NCBI RefSeq assembly: GCF_014069575.1
Contig: NZ_CP059675.1
Span: 1,550,001-1,614,000, forward strand
DNA length: 64,000 bases
From: Schaalia sp. JY-X169
GTDB taxonomy: Bacteria; Actinomycetota; Actinomycetes; Actinomycetales; Actinomycetaceae
Direction: 5' to 3'
Part shown: one piece after another, positions 55,253 through 64,000 of the stretch
Position numbering within the stretch: the first letter of the stretch is position 1
How the letters are laid out: every line of letters begins with the position of its first letter
Program-made: the position numbers and the translations under genes
The notes under the pieces: model-generated
Told to the model about the DNA's origin: nothing
What the model saw: only the letters and a program-made list of their open reading frames with translations
Databases searched by the model: none

Positions 55253-55646
55253 TTGCCCTCCCAAGCAAAAGTGCGCCTCCGCCCAATTGTTCTTGCGCTC
55301 CTTGTGGTTGGCGCACTCTGCGTCGTTTTTGCGCTGCCTTTCCTAAATCGTGGAGAGCGCGGTTCCCAGGCTGAGAAGTACGCCCAAACAGTCAACACCG
55401 CACTGCATGAGCCAGGGGTGTGCGGCGTCGTCCTCGACCTGCGCGCCCACGCTTGGCCTAGCCACAGGGCCCGAATATGAGCAGGTTGAGGACTATGTGG
55501 TCGCGGTTTCCACGACGAGGACGAAGGCACGCACCGGTGAGGTCTTCGGGGACGAACCGATAGCACCTGACACACTTACCGGCCCCGACGACGCCGTGGC
55601 CAGCGCTAAGGAATGGCTGGCATCTCGCGGTTGTCCGTCCCAGTAG
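55253..55646 (+). pseudogene. small secreted or membrane-anchored protein with a frameshift
   Basis: Frame one (TTG 55253) encodes AKVRLRPIVLALLVVGALCVVFALPFL, a single membrane anchor, then SQAEKYAQTVNTALHEPGVCGVVLDLRAH and stops near 55480. A second frame from about 55450 continues sensibly: LGLATGPEYEQVEDYVVAVSTTRTKARTGEVFGDEPIAPDTL and ends with TAG at 55644-55646. One frameshift near 55440-55455 joins them, so this is a broken gene or a sequence error. Function unknown. Confidence 0.6.
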
Positions 55647-55663
55647 CCGGAGGCGCCTCCGGC
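55646..55663. terminator. palindromic hairpin between convergent genes
   Basis: GCCGGAGGCGCCTCCGGC is a perfect 18-base palindrome between the frameshifted gene and the aroD 3' end. It could stop transcription from both sides. Confidence 0.7.
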
Positions 55664-55689
55664 GTCGCGTGCCCAGTCAGAAGAGCAGG

Positions 55690-56397
55690 CTAGCTGACGC
55701 TGGCGCGGATCTCTTCAACAGTTGGCTGGCCCGGAGCGCTCTCCACACTGCCGCGGGCAAATGTGAAGGCGCTGATCAGTGCGGAGTTACCCAAGCGAGA
55801 CTCAGTTCCAAGCGGGCCCATCCCGATAACGACCGTGGGCATCGACAGGTGTTCGGCCGCCCAAACCTGAAGGTTCTTCACCAGGGCGAGGTCGGCCTCG
55901 GTCGTAACCATCCACGCCACCTTACCGACGCCGCACCCCAAGTCCTGCATCTGGCCCAGAAGTTGCACCGTGGTGGCGGCGCTTGGCTCAGTTGTGAAGT
56001 CATGAAAAGAGCCGACAACCGCGGTTCTCCCCCGAAGCTCCGCAATCAATTCTTCGGCACCCCGGTATCCGACCTCGACATCCACTAGGTCAGCCCAGCC
56101 CCCAGCATCGCGCAGAATCGAGCGGTACTGCGCGGCGCTGCCAGTAAACCCGCCGCCTTCCTTCGCGGTTCTCATGGTTGCGAGGACGGGCGTGCCGAAC
56201 TGGGCACGCAACGCAGCGCCGCTCTCCCCAACAGTCTCTGCATCCCACAGTTGTGGTTCGAGGGCGTCAATGCGCCACTCAACAATGTCCGCACCGGCTC
56301 CAACGGCGGCCTCCCACTGCAGCGCCACGTCCTCTAGCGAAGCAGCCATGATGGGGACGACAATCGTTGCCGAGGTCGTATCAAAACTGACGCCCAC
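55690..56397 (-). CDS. aroD: 3-dehydroquinate dehydratase, type I
   Basis: Shikimate pathway dehydration by a class I Schiff-base aldolase-type enzyme. Motifs: VEWRIDALE, TMRTAKEGGGF, SFHDF (catalytic H132) and KVAWM (Schiff-base K159), then GPLGTESRLGNSALISAF. 235 residues, normal length. Follows dusB on the same strand (2 bases). Type I is less common than type II in actinobacteria; both residues needed for catalysis are present. Confidence 0.95.
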   Translation of the reverse strand: MGVSFDTTSATIVVPIMAASLEDVALQWEAAVGAGADIVEWRIDALEPQLWDAETVGESGAALRAQFGTPVLATMRTAKEGGGFTGSAAQYRSILRDAGGWADLVDVEVGYRGAEELIAELRGRTAVVGSFHDFTTEPSAATTVQLLGQMQDLGCGVGKVAWMVTTEADLALVKNLQVWAAEHLSMPTVVIGMGPLGTESRLGNSALISAFTFARGSVESAPGQPTVEEIRASVS

Positions 56398-56399
56398 GT

Positions 56400-57608
56400 C
56401 TATCCTCCATCGCTTCCATCACCATCATCCAAGCCTGCCCGTTGATCATCATTCAAGTAGCGGCTCTCCAACCATCCCTCAGGAAGATGAGGACGTCGCG
56501 CCGTGCCCTTACGCCCTCGGGAACCCCGAGCACCCGGCGGATAGGGCTGGTCTTGGTCCAGTTCAGCAAGTCTTGCACGCAGTTCTTCTCTGGTGGAAAC
56601 CAGGTTCAGGGCTCGCCTTGCTTCACCGCCAATGGAGAAACCACGCAGATACCAGCCGACGTGCTTACGAAGCTCCTTCATGGCGCGCTCCTCTATGCCA
56701 TCAAATCGCACGGCCAACTCCGCGTGGCGGTTCAACACTTCGCAAATCTCAGCCAGAGTGGGGTCGCGTGGAATATCGCCGCCCCACATTGACGCGGTGA
56801 TCTCACCAAAAAGCCAGGGACGCCCTTGGCATCCACGGCCCACTACAACGGCGTCACAGCCAGTTTGCGCCATCATTTCTGTGGCGTCCGATCCAGAGAA
56901 GACATCCCCGTTTCCAAAGACTGGGATCTCCATCTGTTCCTTGAGCATTGCGATGAACGGCCAGCGGGCAGCGCCAGAGTAGTACTGCTCCTGGGTTCGG
57001 GCATGGAGTCCAACCGCCGCAACCCCTGCTTTGCGTGCAGTCTGCGCGGCATCGAAGACAGTAATGTGGTCATCGTCAATGCCGATACGCATCTTCACGG
57101 TGACGGGAACCGAACCCGGACCACCCGGGGCAGCACGATCGGCAGCCAAGACCACCGAGGAAACGATCCCCTCAAACAGGTCTTTCTTCCACGGAATTGC
57201 AGCTCCCCCACCCTTGCGGGTCACCTTGGGGACCGGGCAACCGAAGTTCAAGTCAATGTGGTCCGCCAAGCCCCTCTCAACCAGCATTCCAGTGGCCAAG
57301 CCCAGTGTCTCGGGGTCCGTTCCGTACAGCTGCAACGAACGCACCGGATCGTCCTCGTCCGGCTCTACCATGTGCCACGACGCCTCATTGCCCTCAAGAA
57401 GCGCCCTCGCCGTCACCATTTCATTGACAAATAGGCCACCCGCAGCGACTAGTCGAGCAGAATCTGCGGCGCCCTGCGGTAGTCCTTCATCCGCGAACTG
57501 GCGACACAGACGTCGAAATGCACGGTCAGTGACCCCCGCCATGGGGGCCAAGATCACCGGGGTGCGAAGTGAAATGGCACCGAGGTCGATTGGTGCGAGC
57601 TCAGGCAA
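56400..57608 (-). CDS. dusB: tRNA-dihydrouridine synthase (DusB-like)
   Basis: FMN-dependent reduction of uridines in tRNA. A 402-residue protein with [36 protein letters not shown] (catalytic cysteine in GCP), [25 protein letters not shown] and [11 protein letters not shown] 57608 overlaps the glyS stop by eight bases (translation coupling). The extension of about 60 residues at the C-terminus ([18 protein letters not shown]) is basic. Confidence 0.93.
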   Translation of the reverse strand: MPELAPIDLGAISLRTPVILAPMAGVTDRAFRRLCRQFADEGLPQGAADSARLVAAGGLFVNEMVTARALLEGNEASWHMVEPDEDDPVRSLQLYGTDPETLGLATGMLVERGLADHIDLNFGCPVPKVTRKGGGAAIPWKKDLFEGIVSSVVLAADRAAPGGPGSVPVTVKMRIGIDDDHITVFDAAQTARKAGVAAVGLHARTQEQYYSGAARWPFIAMLKEQMEIPVFGNGDVFSGSDATEMMAQTGCDAVVVGRGCQGRPWLFGEITASMWGGDIPRDPTLAEICEVLNRHAELAVRFDGIEERAMKELRKHVGWYLRGFSIGGEARRALNLVSTREELRARLAELDQDQPYPPGARGSRGRKGTARRPHLPEGWLESRYLNDDQRAGLDDGDGSDGG

Positions 57609-58992
57609 CGTCCAAGCGTTCCAAGAGCCAGCCGCGGACGTCCGTCAGCGGGATACGAACCTGCTCCATGGTGTCGCGTTCACGAATCGTCACGGCCTGA
57701 TCCTCCAACGACTCAAAGTCATAGGTGATGCAGAAAGGAGTGCCAATTTCATCTTGACGGCGGTAACGGCGCCCCACCGCACCCGTCTCGTCATACTCCA
57801 CATTCCACAGGCCACGAAGACTATTGGTTAGCTCGCGTGCAGGTCCCGCCAATTCTTCCTTCTTCGACAGCGGCAACACCGCGACCTTCACGGGAGACAG
57901 GCGTGGGTCAAGGCGCAAAACGATGCGCTTATCGACGCCCCCCTTCGTGTTGGGCGCTTCGTCCTCGGAATACGCTTCAATGAGGAAGGCCATCAGGGAG
58001 CGGGTCAGACCCGCCGACGGTTCGATCACCCATGGCGTCCACCGTTCGTTCTTGGCCTGATCGAAGTAGTCCAGCTTCTTGCCGGACTTCTCGGAGTGGG
58101 TGCCGAGGTCGTAGCCGGTCCGGTTGGCGATCCCTTCCAGTTCCCCCCACTGTGATCCCTGGAACCCAAAGGTGTACTCAATGTCGACGGTGCGCTTGGA
58201 GTAGTGGGACAACTTCTCTTGCGGGTGCTCGTAAAGACGCAGGTTGTCACGATTGACGCCGAGGTCGGTGTACCAAGCAATACGCTGGTCGATCCAGTAC
58301 TGGTGCCATTCCTCATCGGTTCCGGGCTCAACAAAGAACTCCAGTTCCATCTGCTCAAACTCGCGGGTGCGGAAAATGAAGTTCCCGGGCGTGATCTCAT
58401 TGCGGAAAGACTTGCCGATCTGGGCAATCCCAAACGGCGGCTTCTTGCGCGCCGAAGTCATGACATTGTCGAAGTTGACAAAGATTCCCTGCGCGGTTTC
58501 CGGTCGCAGGTAGTGCAGGCCCTGTTCATCGTCGACGGGACCAAGATAGGTCTTGAGGAGGCCGGAAAACGCCCTCGGCTCCGTCCACTGACCCCGCACG
58601 CCACAGTCCGGGCATGCGATCTCAGTCATCGCCACTTCGTCCTCGTCCACACCCTTCTTCTCTGCGAACTGCTCGACCAACTGGTCCTGACGGAAGCGGT
58701 GGTGACATGACTGGCACTCGATGAGCGGGTCGGTGAACGCTTCAACGTGACCCGACGCGTTCCATACGGCGGTGGGAAGAATGACAGAGGAGTCAATGCC
58801 GACCACGTCCTCACGCATACGGACAACCGTCTTCCACCACTGACGCTTGATGTTCTCTTTGAGTTCGACGCCGAGGGGCCCATAATCCCACGCACTGCGC
58901 GTCCCGCCGTAGATTTCACCAGAGGGGAAGACGAATCCACGCCGCTTAGCAAGACTGATGACGGCGTCCAGAGTTGAAGTGTCCTGAGCCAC
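57601..58992 (-). CDS. glyS: glycyl-tRNA synthetase (alpha2 type)
   Basis: Class II synthetase, 463 residues from GTG 58992 with GAGGAG upstream. Motif 1/2/3 regions are visible: [44 protein letters not shown] (motif 2), and [14 protein letters not shown] (motif 3); CQSCHH and CPDC form a zinc site. The C-terminal anticodon-binding domain follows. The open frame begins six codons earlier at 59010. Divergent from znuC. Confidence 0.97.
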   Translation of the reverse strand: MAQDTSTLDAVISLAKRRGFVFPSGEIYGGTRSAWDYGPLGVELKENIKRQWWKTVVRMREDVVGIDSSVILPTAVWNASGHVEAFTDPLIECQSCHHRFRQDQLVEQFAEKKGVDEDEVAMTEIACPDCGVRGQWTEPRAFSGLLKTYLGPVDDEQGLHYLRPETAQGIFVNFDNVMTSARKKPPFGIAQIGKSFRNEITPGNFIFRTREFEQMELEFFVEPGTDEEWHQYWIDQRIAWYTDLGVNRDNLRLYEHPQEKLSHYSKRTVDIEYTFGFQGSQWGELEGIANRTGYDLGTHSEKSGKKLDYFDQAKNERWTPWVIEPSAGLTRSLMAFLIEAYSEDEAPNTKGGVDKRIVLRLDPRLSPVKVAVLPLSKKEELAGPARELTNSLRGLWNVEYDETGAVGRRYRRQDEIGTPFCITYDFESLEDQAVTIRERDTMEQVRIPLTDVRGWLLERLDVA

Positions 58993-59100
58993 GCTTATCT
59001 CCTCAAACAAAACTAATAGTCAGCCAGCCAGTCTACCGAGTTCCACCGCATACTGAGGCCTGCGCCCATGTGACCTGCGGCTAGCTGGCGACCACTATAT

Positions 59101-59115
59101 TGACAATGGTTCTCA
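59101..59115. promoter_or_regulatory. probable Zur operator before znuC
   Basis: TGACAATGGTTCTCA is an imperfect palindrome (ten of 15 positions self-complementary) of Fur/Zur box type, 20 bases before the znuC ATG. Zur is encoded at the end of the same operon, fitting autoregulated zinc repression. Confidence 0.6.
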
Positions 59116-59134
59116 CTAAGAACACCATTGGAAG

Positions 59135-59890
59135 ATGCACACTGCCATTGCACTTCAAGATGTCGAGGCCGGCTACCGGGGCCACGTCGTCCTCCACGAC
59201 CTGACTCTCAAGATCGACGAGGGCGAGTGTGTGGCTATCACCGGGAATAACGGTTCGGGAAAGTCCACACTCATCAAGACACTCATTGGCACCCTGCCCC
59301 TCATGAACGGCAAGGTGAGCATTCTGGGGTCGACATGGGAGGCAGGTAAGAAGCCAACGGGCCCCCAACCGGGCTACAAGATTGGCTACGTACCCCAGCG
59401 TCTCGCCTCAGCCGGAGGAATCGAATCAACTGTTTCGGAAATGGTGGCCTCCGGGCTGCTGGGATCCGGTCACCTGCGACTACCCTCCAACTGGCGTAAA
59501 CGTGTCCAAGAAGCGCTGCAACAAGTGGGGATGCTCCATAGACTCCGCGAACCGTTTCAAGACCTTTCCGGGGGGCAACAGCAACGCGTGCTCATTGCGC
59601 GGGCCCTGGTTCGCAACCCATCCCTACTCCTCCTTGACGAACCTCTTTCCGGGCTGGATGAACACAACCGCATCCGCCTCAAAGAGATCCTCCAGGAGTC
59701 ACTGGCTGCCGGTTGCACAGTCGTCCTTGTCCTCCATGAGCTGGGGGAACTGCGCCCGCTGATTGAGCGGGAAGTCCGCATCGCAGCCGGTCACATCACT
59801 CACGACGGTCCATGCACACACACGCACCACGGCGATGAAACCGGCCCCTGGTGGGATCACGATGAAGATAACGAGGGCGCCCGTGCTTAG
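59135..59890 (+). CDS. znuC: zinc ABC transporter ATP-binding protein
   Basis: Energises zinc (or manganese) uptake. 251 residues: Walker A GNNGSGKST near 38, signature LSGGQQQR, Walker B LLLLDEP with H-loop VLHELG. The C-terminus is His/Asp-rich (HTHHGDE, WWDHDEDNEG), suggesting metal binding or sensing and favouring zinc. Start ATG 59135. Overlaps znuB by eight bases. No substrate-binding protein gene (znuA) is adjacent. Confidence 0.9.
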   Translation: MHTAIALQDVEAGYRGHVVLHDLTLKIDEGECVAITGNNGSGKSTLIKTLIGTLPLMNGKVSILGSTWEAGKKPTGPQPGYKIGYVPQRLASAGGIESTVSEMVASGLLGSGHLRLPSNWRKRVQEALQQVGMLHRLREPFQDLSGGQQQRVLIARALVRNPSLLLLDEPLSGLDEHNRIRLKEILQESLAAGCTVVLVLHELGELRPLIEREVRIAAGHITHDGPCTHTHHGDETGPWWDHDEDNEGARA

Positions 59891-60728
59891 CCTGTTCCTC
59901 TCCCCCCTCTTTATCTACTCCTTCCTGGCGGCTCTCCTAGTTGGCCTGTCGGCGCCCGTCGTGGGAACCTACCTTGTCCACAGGCGGCTCGCGATGCTCG
60001 GCGACGGCATCGGGCACGTCGCTCTCACCGGTGTTGCCGTTGGCTGGCTGGTGGGATCCTTGGCCAACCTCACTCCGATTGATCGGTTCGCGGTGCCCGG
60101 CGCAATAGTTGCTTCGGTTGCGGCAGCCGTCGTCATCGAATTGGTGCGCCGATCGGGGCGAACCTCCGCGGATGTCGTCCTCGCCCTCCTCTTCTACGGT
60201 GGCATCGCAGCCGGTGTGGTCCTGATCGGCTTGGCCGGGGGGTCCTCAACGCAACTGAACTCATACCTGTTCGGGTCACTTGCGACGGTCTCAATGGGCG
60301 ACCTCGTCCTCATTGCCTGTATGGCCCTGGGGATATTCGCAATTGGGATCGGACTGCGGCCACTGCTTTTCTCGGTGACCAATGATGAGGACTTCGCGAG
60401 GGCGTCCGGACTACCCGTCAATACGCTGTCCATGCTGATAGCGGTCATGTCGGCAGTGACAGTTGCGGTGTCGATGCGGGTCGTCGGCGCACTGCTTGTG
60501 TCAGCAATCATGATTATCCCCGTCGCAACCGCGCAGCTGTTTGCCAAATCATTCCGCTCAACAATGGGTTTCGGGATGCTCATTGGCGCACTGGTGTCAG
60601 TGATCGGTTTGGGGATCACCTTCCAAGTGAACATCTCCCCCGGCGCAACCATTGTCGTACTGGCGGTTACGGTCTACGCGGTAACCTTTGCAGCGCGTTC
60701 AGCGCTAGAGAGGATGGCCCGCAGGTGA
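59883..60728 (+). CDS. znuB: zinc ABC transporter permease
   Basis: ABC-3-family permease of about 281 residues with eight or so membrane segments: SLFLSPLFIYSFLAALLVGLSAP, YLVHRRLAMLGDGIGHVALTGVAVG, and later VVGALLVSAIMIIPVATAQL. GTG 59883 with GAGGG upstream is preferred over ATG 59862 and the longer frame from 59763 because it gives the usual N-terminus VLSLFLSP. It overlaps znuC and zur. Confidence 0.92.
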   Translation: MLSLFLSPLFIYSFLAALLVGLSAPVVGTYLVHRRLAMLGDGIGHVALTGVAVGWLVGSLANLTPIDRFAVPGAIVASVAAAVVIELVRRSGRTSADVVLALLFYGGIAAGVVLIGLAGGSSTQLNSYLFGSLATVSMGDLVLIACMALGIFAIGIGLRPLLFSVTNDEDFARASGLPVNTLSMLIAVMSAVTVAVSMRVVGALLVSAIMIIPVATAQLFAKSFRSTMGFGMLIGALVSVIGLGITFQVNISPGATIVVLAVTVYAVTFAARSALERMARR

Positions 60729-61135
60729 GTTCACCTCAAAGAATGTCCAAGCAGCGCAAAGCTGTGCTCGATAACCTCGAGTCCCACTCAACTTTCCGCA
60801 GCGCCCAAGAAATCCACGGATCCATGGAGAATGCGGGGGAAACCGCCGGTCTGGCAACCGTCTACCGCAACCTGCAGGTGCTGGAAGATTCCGGGCTGGT
60901 AGATGCGATTCGCGGGGAAAGTGGGGAGATGCTCTACCGCTCCTGTACGCCAGGATCACACCACCACCACCTGATATGTACAAGATGTGGACGCGCGGAA
61001 GAGGTGGAGCTAGACGGATTGGAGCAGATCATGCAAGATTTGGCACAGAGCCACGGGTTCGAACTGCTTGACCACACCGTTGAGCTGGCCGGACTCTGTG
61101 AGCAGTGTCGTGGCCTCGAAGAAGGAGAACAGTAA
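60725..61135 (+). CDS. zur: Fur-family regulator, probable Zur
   Basis: 136-residue Fur-family repressor with the winged helix (RKAVLDNLESHSTFRSAQEIHGSM, LATVYRNLQVLEDSGLVD), the metal-rich SHHHHLICTRCGRAEEVE and the C-terminal CEQC. Both CxxC pairs for the structural zinc are present. The operon with zinc ABC genes identifies it as Zur rather than Fur or PerR. GTG 60725 overlaps znuB by four bases (GTGA). Confidence 0.93.
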   Translation: MSSPQRMSKQRKAVLDNLESHSTFRSAQEIHGSMENAGETAGLATVYRNLQVLEDSGLVDAIRGESGEMLYRSCTPGSHHHHLICTRCGRAEEVELDGLEQIMQDLAQSHGFELLDHTVELAGLCEQCRGLEEGEQ

Positions 61136-61638
61136 TGCCAAGTTGGGCGCAGTCAGGGATCCCACTGGTGGTCTTCCTCTTCTTTGTTGTCTTCTTCCGC
61201 GCGCAAGGCACCTACTGGATCGCACGCTCCGTGCCCACGGCAATCTCCAAGTGGGGGACGAACTCCAAACGTTTCGCAGGCCTCGCAAAATGGGTTGACG
61301 GACCCGTGCCACGCAAAGGCGCTAACATCCTGGAACACTGGGGTATCGTTGCGATCCCCCTGTGCTTCCTCACTGTCGGAATGCAGACGGCTGTACTCGC
61401 GGGTTCGGGTCTGGTGCGGATGAACTGGGGCAAGTTCACGGCCGCGATGATCCCGGGATGCGTGGCTTGGGCCCTCCTCTACGGATACGGGTTGCTTGCC
61501 GTGTGGACCGCGGTTGTGAAGGCCGCTGCCGGGAGCCCGTGGGCTTGGGCTGCACTAGCGGCACTTGTTGGCACCGTCCTCGTCCTCAAGCAGCGCGGAC
61601 GCATTCGCACGGCAGCAACGGCGCGCGTTTTTAACTAG
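61135..61638 (+). CDS. DedA-like (SNARE-associated) membrane protein
   Basis: 167 residues from ATG 61135 (GAAGGAGAA site) overlapping the zur stop. It has three or four membrane segments and the DedA-type region HWGIVAIPLCFLTVGMQTAVLAGSGLVRMNWGKFTAAMIPGCVAWALLYGYG. Shorter than classical DedA (about 200), but actinobacterial short forms exist. Role in membrane lipid homeostasis is inferred by family; resemblance moderate. Three-prime ends converge with the permease gene 5 bases away. Confidence 0.65.
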   Translation: MPSWAQSGIPLVVFLFFVVFFRAQGTYWIARSVPTAISKWGTNSKRFAGLAKWVDGPVPRKGANILEHWGIVAIPLCFLTVGMQTAVLAGSGLVRMNWGKFTAAMIPGCVAWALLYGYGLLAVWTAVVKAAAGSPWAWAALAALVGTVLVLKQRGRIRTAATARVFN

Positions 61639-61643
61639 TCTGG

Positions 61644-62444
61644 TCAGCGCCCCGTATCTCTGCGTAGCCCCCACACCGCCAAAGCGATGAACAATGCTGC
61701 CCAAATCGCGACGTTCACAAGCATGTTGGGAGTGAAATTCTCCCAGCCGTGAATCGGGAGCAGCACCATCTGACCGGCACCCCACAGTGGCGTCCACGGC
61801 GCCAAACTCTGGAAGAACGCCCCCATCTGGTCCAACGGGATCGTCAGACCGCCCCCGAAGGCAGACAGGACGACAATCGCTGACGTTGCGGCGAACGCCC
61901 CATCCGATCGCACCGCGAAACCGCATCCGAAACCAATCGCGATTCCCACCGTCGACACAAGCAAGAGGATGGGGGCGCTCTGGGCCCAAACCACGCCTGA
62001 CATGGACGCGCCCGTCGCAACCCCCACGCCAAAGGTTATGAGCACAACGACGCAGCCCACGCAGAGAATCGCAACCATTCGCCCAACAAGTTGGAACAAC
62101 GCAGACATCGGCGTCAGAGCGTAGAGCCTGCTCACCCCCTGAGCACGTTCCAAACTGACGTTGGCCGCAAAAGACGAAGTTGTCATCATCATGCCGAACA
62201 ATGTCATAGAGACCAGGACCTGCGAGGCGACATTTCCGTTTCCAACAGAGAAGTCCGAGTACTCCTGGTTGGCACCAAACATCAGGTACATGATCACGGG
62301 CATCAAAATCGCGAAGCCAATGTTGAACGGGTTGAAGAAGACTCCGCTAAATAAGACCCAGATAAAGCGGCCAAGTCCCCTGTTCGGCCTCACAACCGGG
62401 TTCTGACTACGAATTTGCTCTGCTGTCAGTGAGTGGCTCATCAC
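61644..62444 (-). CDS. ABC-2 type exporter permease
   Basis: 266 residues with six membrane segments in the ABC-2 pattern (FIWVLFSGVFFNPFNIGFAIL, the central SLERAQGVSRLYALTPMSALFQLVGRMVAI loop and GGGLTIPLDQMGAFFQSLAPWTPLWGAGQ near the C-terminus). GTG 62444 shares GTGA with the ATPase stop. Substrate unknown: multidrug, lipid or antibiotic are options. Confidence 0.88.
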   Translation of the reverse strand: MMSHSLTAEQIRSQNPVVRPNRGLGRFIWVLFSGVFFNPFNIGFAILMPVIMYLMFGANQEYSDFSVGNGNVASQVLVSMTLFGMMMTTSSFAANVSLERAQGVSRLYALTPMSALFQLVGRMVAILCVGCVVVLITFGVGVATGASMSGVVWAQSAPILLLVSTVGIAIGFGCGFAVRSDGAFAATSAIVVLSAFGGGLTIPLDQMGAFFQSLAPWTPLWGAGQMVLLPIHGWENFTPNMLVNVAIWAALFIALAVWGLRRDTGR

Positions 62445-63355
62445 TGCGGACCTTCCTTCACTCCTGTGACCGACGCGAAGATGTCTTCAAGGCTCGCATC
62501 GACCAAACGCAAGTTGTGTGCTCCCGGTACTGCCAAGAGGATGCGGGCAGCGTCATCGAGGTCGCTTCCGCTCACTACCAACCTTCCGTCTTCCCACAGG
62601 GCTGTCCAGCCGCGCTCTTCAAGGGAAGCAAGGACTCCGATGGCATCGCCCTCGTCCAAATCAATCGTCAGCCTTGCTGTGCCACGTCTCATCAGTGCGT
62701 GGGTGGGGGAATCGACGGCGACCCGGCCGTCCCTCATGATGATCGTTCGTTCGGCGAAGGCTTCGGCCTCGGCAAGATAGTGGGTCGCGAAGATGACGGT
62801 CCTGCCAGTTCCCGCTGCCTTCTTGATGACCCGCCAAAAGTCCTGGCGTGCCGTGGGGTCCATTCCAGCGGTCGGTTCATCCAGAAACATGACCAAAGGG
62901 TCCGGAAGAAGGGCGAGGGCGAGGCGGACCCTCTGCTGTTCGCCACCGGAGAGCTTGCGGATCTTTCTCTTCACGAGGCCGCCGAGGTTGGTGGCTTCAA
63001 CCACCTCCACAAGACCGAGTGGCGTGGCGTAGAACCCGCTGAAGAGCGTCAAAAGCTGGTGCACCGAGAAATCCACGGGAAGAGCCCCAGTCTGGTTGAC
63101 AACCCCTATCAAACCCCGCGAGATCGCGTCTGGTGGGGACATGCCCAGTAGGTTCGCGGAGCCTGCCGTTGGGTGTTGCAGGCCCAGGGCTAGGTCTATC
63201 AACGTTGTTTTTCCTGCGCCGTTTGGCCCGAGGAGCGCAACAACCTCACCCTGGGCGATCGTCAAGGTCACGTCGTCGACTGCTGTGACTCCCCCGGGAT
63301 AGCGCATCGTTACGTGCTCTAGACCGAGCGCCGACGGAACCAAGTTCATCTCCAT
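62441..63355 (-). CDS. ABC exporter ATP-binding protein
   Basis: 304 residues: Walker A GPNGAGKTT near residue 45, Q-loop VVNQTGALP, signature LSGGEQQRVRLALAL and Walker B VMFLDEP, H-loop ATHYLAEAEAFAERTIIM. The extra C-terminal domain after residue 225 (RRGTARLTIDLDEGD) is common in DrrA-type exporters. Coupled to the permease by overlapping codons. ATG 63355. Confidence 0.9.
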   Translation of the reverse strand: MEMNLVPSALGLEHVTMRYPGGVTAVDDVTLTIAQGEVVALLGPNGAGKTTLIDLALGLQHPTAGSANLLGMSPPDAISRGLIGVVNQTGALPVDFSVHQLLTLFSGFYATPLGLVEVVEATNLGGLVKRKIRKLSGGEQQRVRLALALLPDPLVMFLDEPTAGMDPTARQDFWRVIKKAAGTGRTVIFATHYLAEAEAFAERTIIMRDGRVAVDSPTHALMRRGTARLTIDLDEGDAIGVLASLEERGWTALWEDGRLVVSGSDLDDAARILLAVPGAHNLRLVDASLEDIFASVTGVKEGPQ

Positions 63356-63502
63356 GGCCTTAGGCTACGCAATCGCGGCGCGCGACAATAGGGCACGGCC
63401 AAGTTCCGTCGCAGGTACTGAGCTTTGGGGACTGGTGTGTAGGACGTGCTAAGACATAGGCTCAGAAACCACCCGACAAGGGGATTTATGTAAGGAGGCA
63501 CA

Positions 63503-63949
63503 ATGACACAGGACGAAGAATCGACCGGCTTCAGCGCAACTGAGCGGGCCGCCATGAAGCAGCGTGCCGAGGAACTTCGGGCAGCACGTGAAGGTGAGAA
63601 GGGTTCGGCGCGAAGGGCCCGAGAGTTGCAGGCTTGTCTCGATGCCATCAGCGCGCTTGAGGGCAGTGACCGGCAGATCGCGGAGCGATTCCATGAGATC
63701 GTCTGGGAGGTTACGCCTGAACTTGACCCGAAGACTTGGTACGGATTTCCCTCGTATGCCCGGGACGGCAAGGTCGTTGTGTTTCTGCAGCCGGCGTCCA
63801 AGTTTGACACCAGGTACGCCACCATCGGTCTCAACGATGTCGCCGCTTTGGACGAGGGCGTGTTCTGGCCGACGTCGTTCGCTGTATTGGAGATAAATGA
63901 CGAGGTCGCAGACCAGCTCAGGGTTCTGGTGAGGCGGGCGGTAGGCTAG
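63503..63949 (+). CDS. DUF1801 domain protein (iron chaperone-like)
   Basis: 148 residues with a charged coiled-coil N-terminus (ERAAMKQRAEELRAAREGEKG), then the DUF1801 core TWYGFPSYARDGKVVVFLQPASKFDTRYATIGLNDVAALDEGVFWPTSFAVLEI. TAAGGAGGCACA precedes ATG 63503. Members are called iron chaperone YdhG-like with little proof. Free-standing at the right edge. Confidence 0.85.
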   Translation: MTQDEESTGFSATERAAMKQRAEELRAAREGEKGSARRARELQACLDAISALEGSDRQIAERFHEIVWEVTPELDPKTWYGFPSYARDGKVVVFLQPASKFDTRYATIGLNDVAALDEGVFWPTSFAVLEINDEVADQLRVLVRRAVG

Positions 63950-64000
63950 GCGGCACAGCAGTTTTTGTGAGGTGGGTCACTGTTCGGTGTGGGGGTGGTG

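Noticed and set aside
55690-56397. Type II dehydroquinase instead of type I
   Set aside because: Schiff-base lysine and SFHDF histidine with the TIM-barrel motifs identify type I.

Overview
The window reads as a chromosomal segment of a high-GC Gram-positive bacterium (Actinomycetota), most likely near Actinomyces and relatives (Actinomycetaceae-like). Supporting signs are the moderately high GC, many GTG and TTG starts, and the actinobacterial gene set and order: lexA with a divergent LysM gene, nrdR, clgR-DUF3046-recA-recX, rimP-nusA-ylxR-infB-rbfA-truB-ribF, DUF156 repressor, PAC2, and alpha2-type glyS. Placement below phylum is inference.

Layout. 1-7281: a partial PAC2 gene, a HelD-type helicase, serA, an acyl-CoA ligase and convergent nrdR. 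7366-8781: an SOS module of divergent lexA and a LysM membrane protein sharing three SOS boxes. 8782-9522: repeat-filled gap. 9523-13797: ldh, hflX, a methyltransferase, miaA. 13813-18260: a reverse-strand block of miaB, cinA, recX, recA (perfect SOS box), DUF3046 and a ClgR-like regulator. 18552-19469: an unrecognised AbiEi/DUF559-like protein, followed by repeats. 19946-28234: pgsA, ftsK, a PfkB kinase, RNase J, GNAT and an M16 peptidase. 28379-31151: pnp and rpsO. 31323-34752: a small HExxH protein with a fructose PTS and fruK. 34753-35689: a gene-free repeat region. 35690-43456: the translation/RNA block from ribF to rimP. 43571-45727: a lipoprotein, a small membrane protein, a CAT-anticodon tRNA and an unknown protein. 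45728-49060: an accessory patch (IS1249-like remnant, a multiply frameshifted gene, an AbiEii-like nucleotidyltransferase plus helix-turn-helix pair, a truncated IS3 OrfA) ending at tRNA-Asn. 49305-59010: a membrane protein with a DUF156/CsoR repressor, dnaG, dgt, a degenerate glycosidase-like protein, a frameshifted small protein, aroD, dusB, glyS. 59101-63949: a Zur-type zinc operon, an ABC exporter pair and a DUF1801 protein.

Most of the window is core metabolism, with DNA repair (LexA, RecA, RecX, and perhaps the LysM protein as division brake) and RNA/translation (PNPase, RNase J, IF-2, NusA, RimP, RbfA, TruB, MiaA/B, DusB) as the main themes. Less ordinary material lies in the repeat families of the long gaps, the accessory patch next to tRNA-Asn, and several small or degenerate proteins (Cys-rich peptide, HExxH protein, GH13-derived pseudoenzyme). 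I saw no CRISPR array, prophage, rRNA or biosynthetic cluster. The best candidates for something undescribed are the dispersed palindromic repeats, the toxin-first AbiEii/HTH pair and the GH13-like pseudoenzyme.
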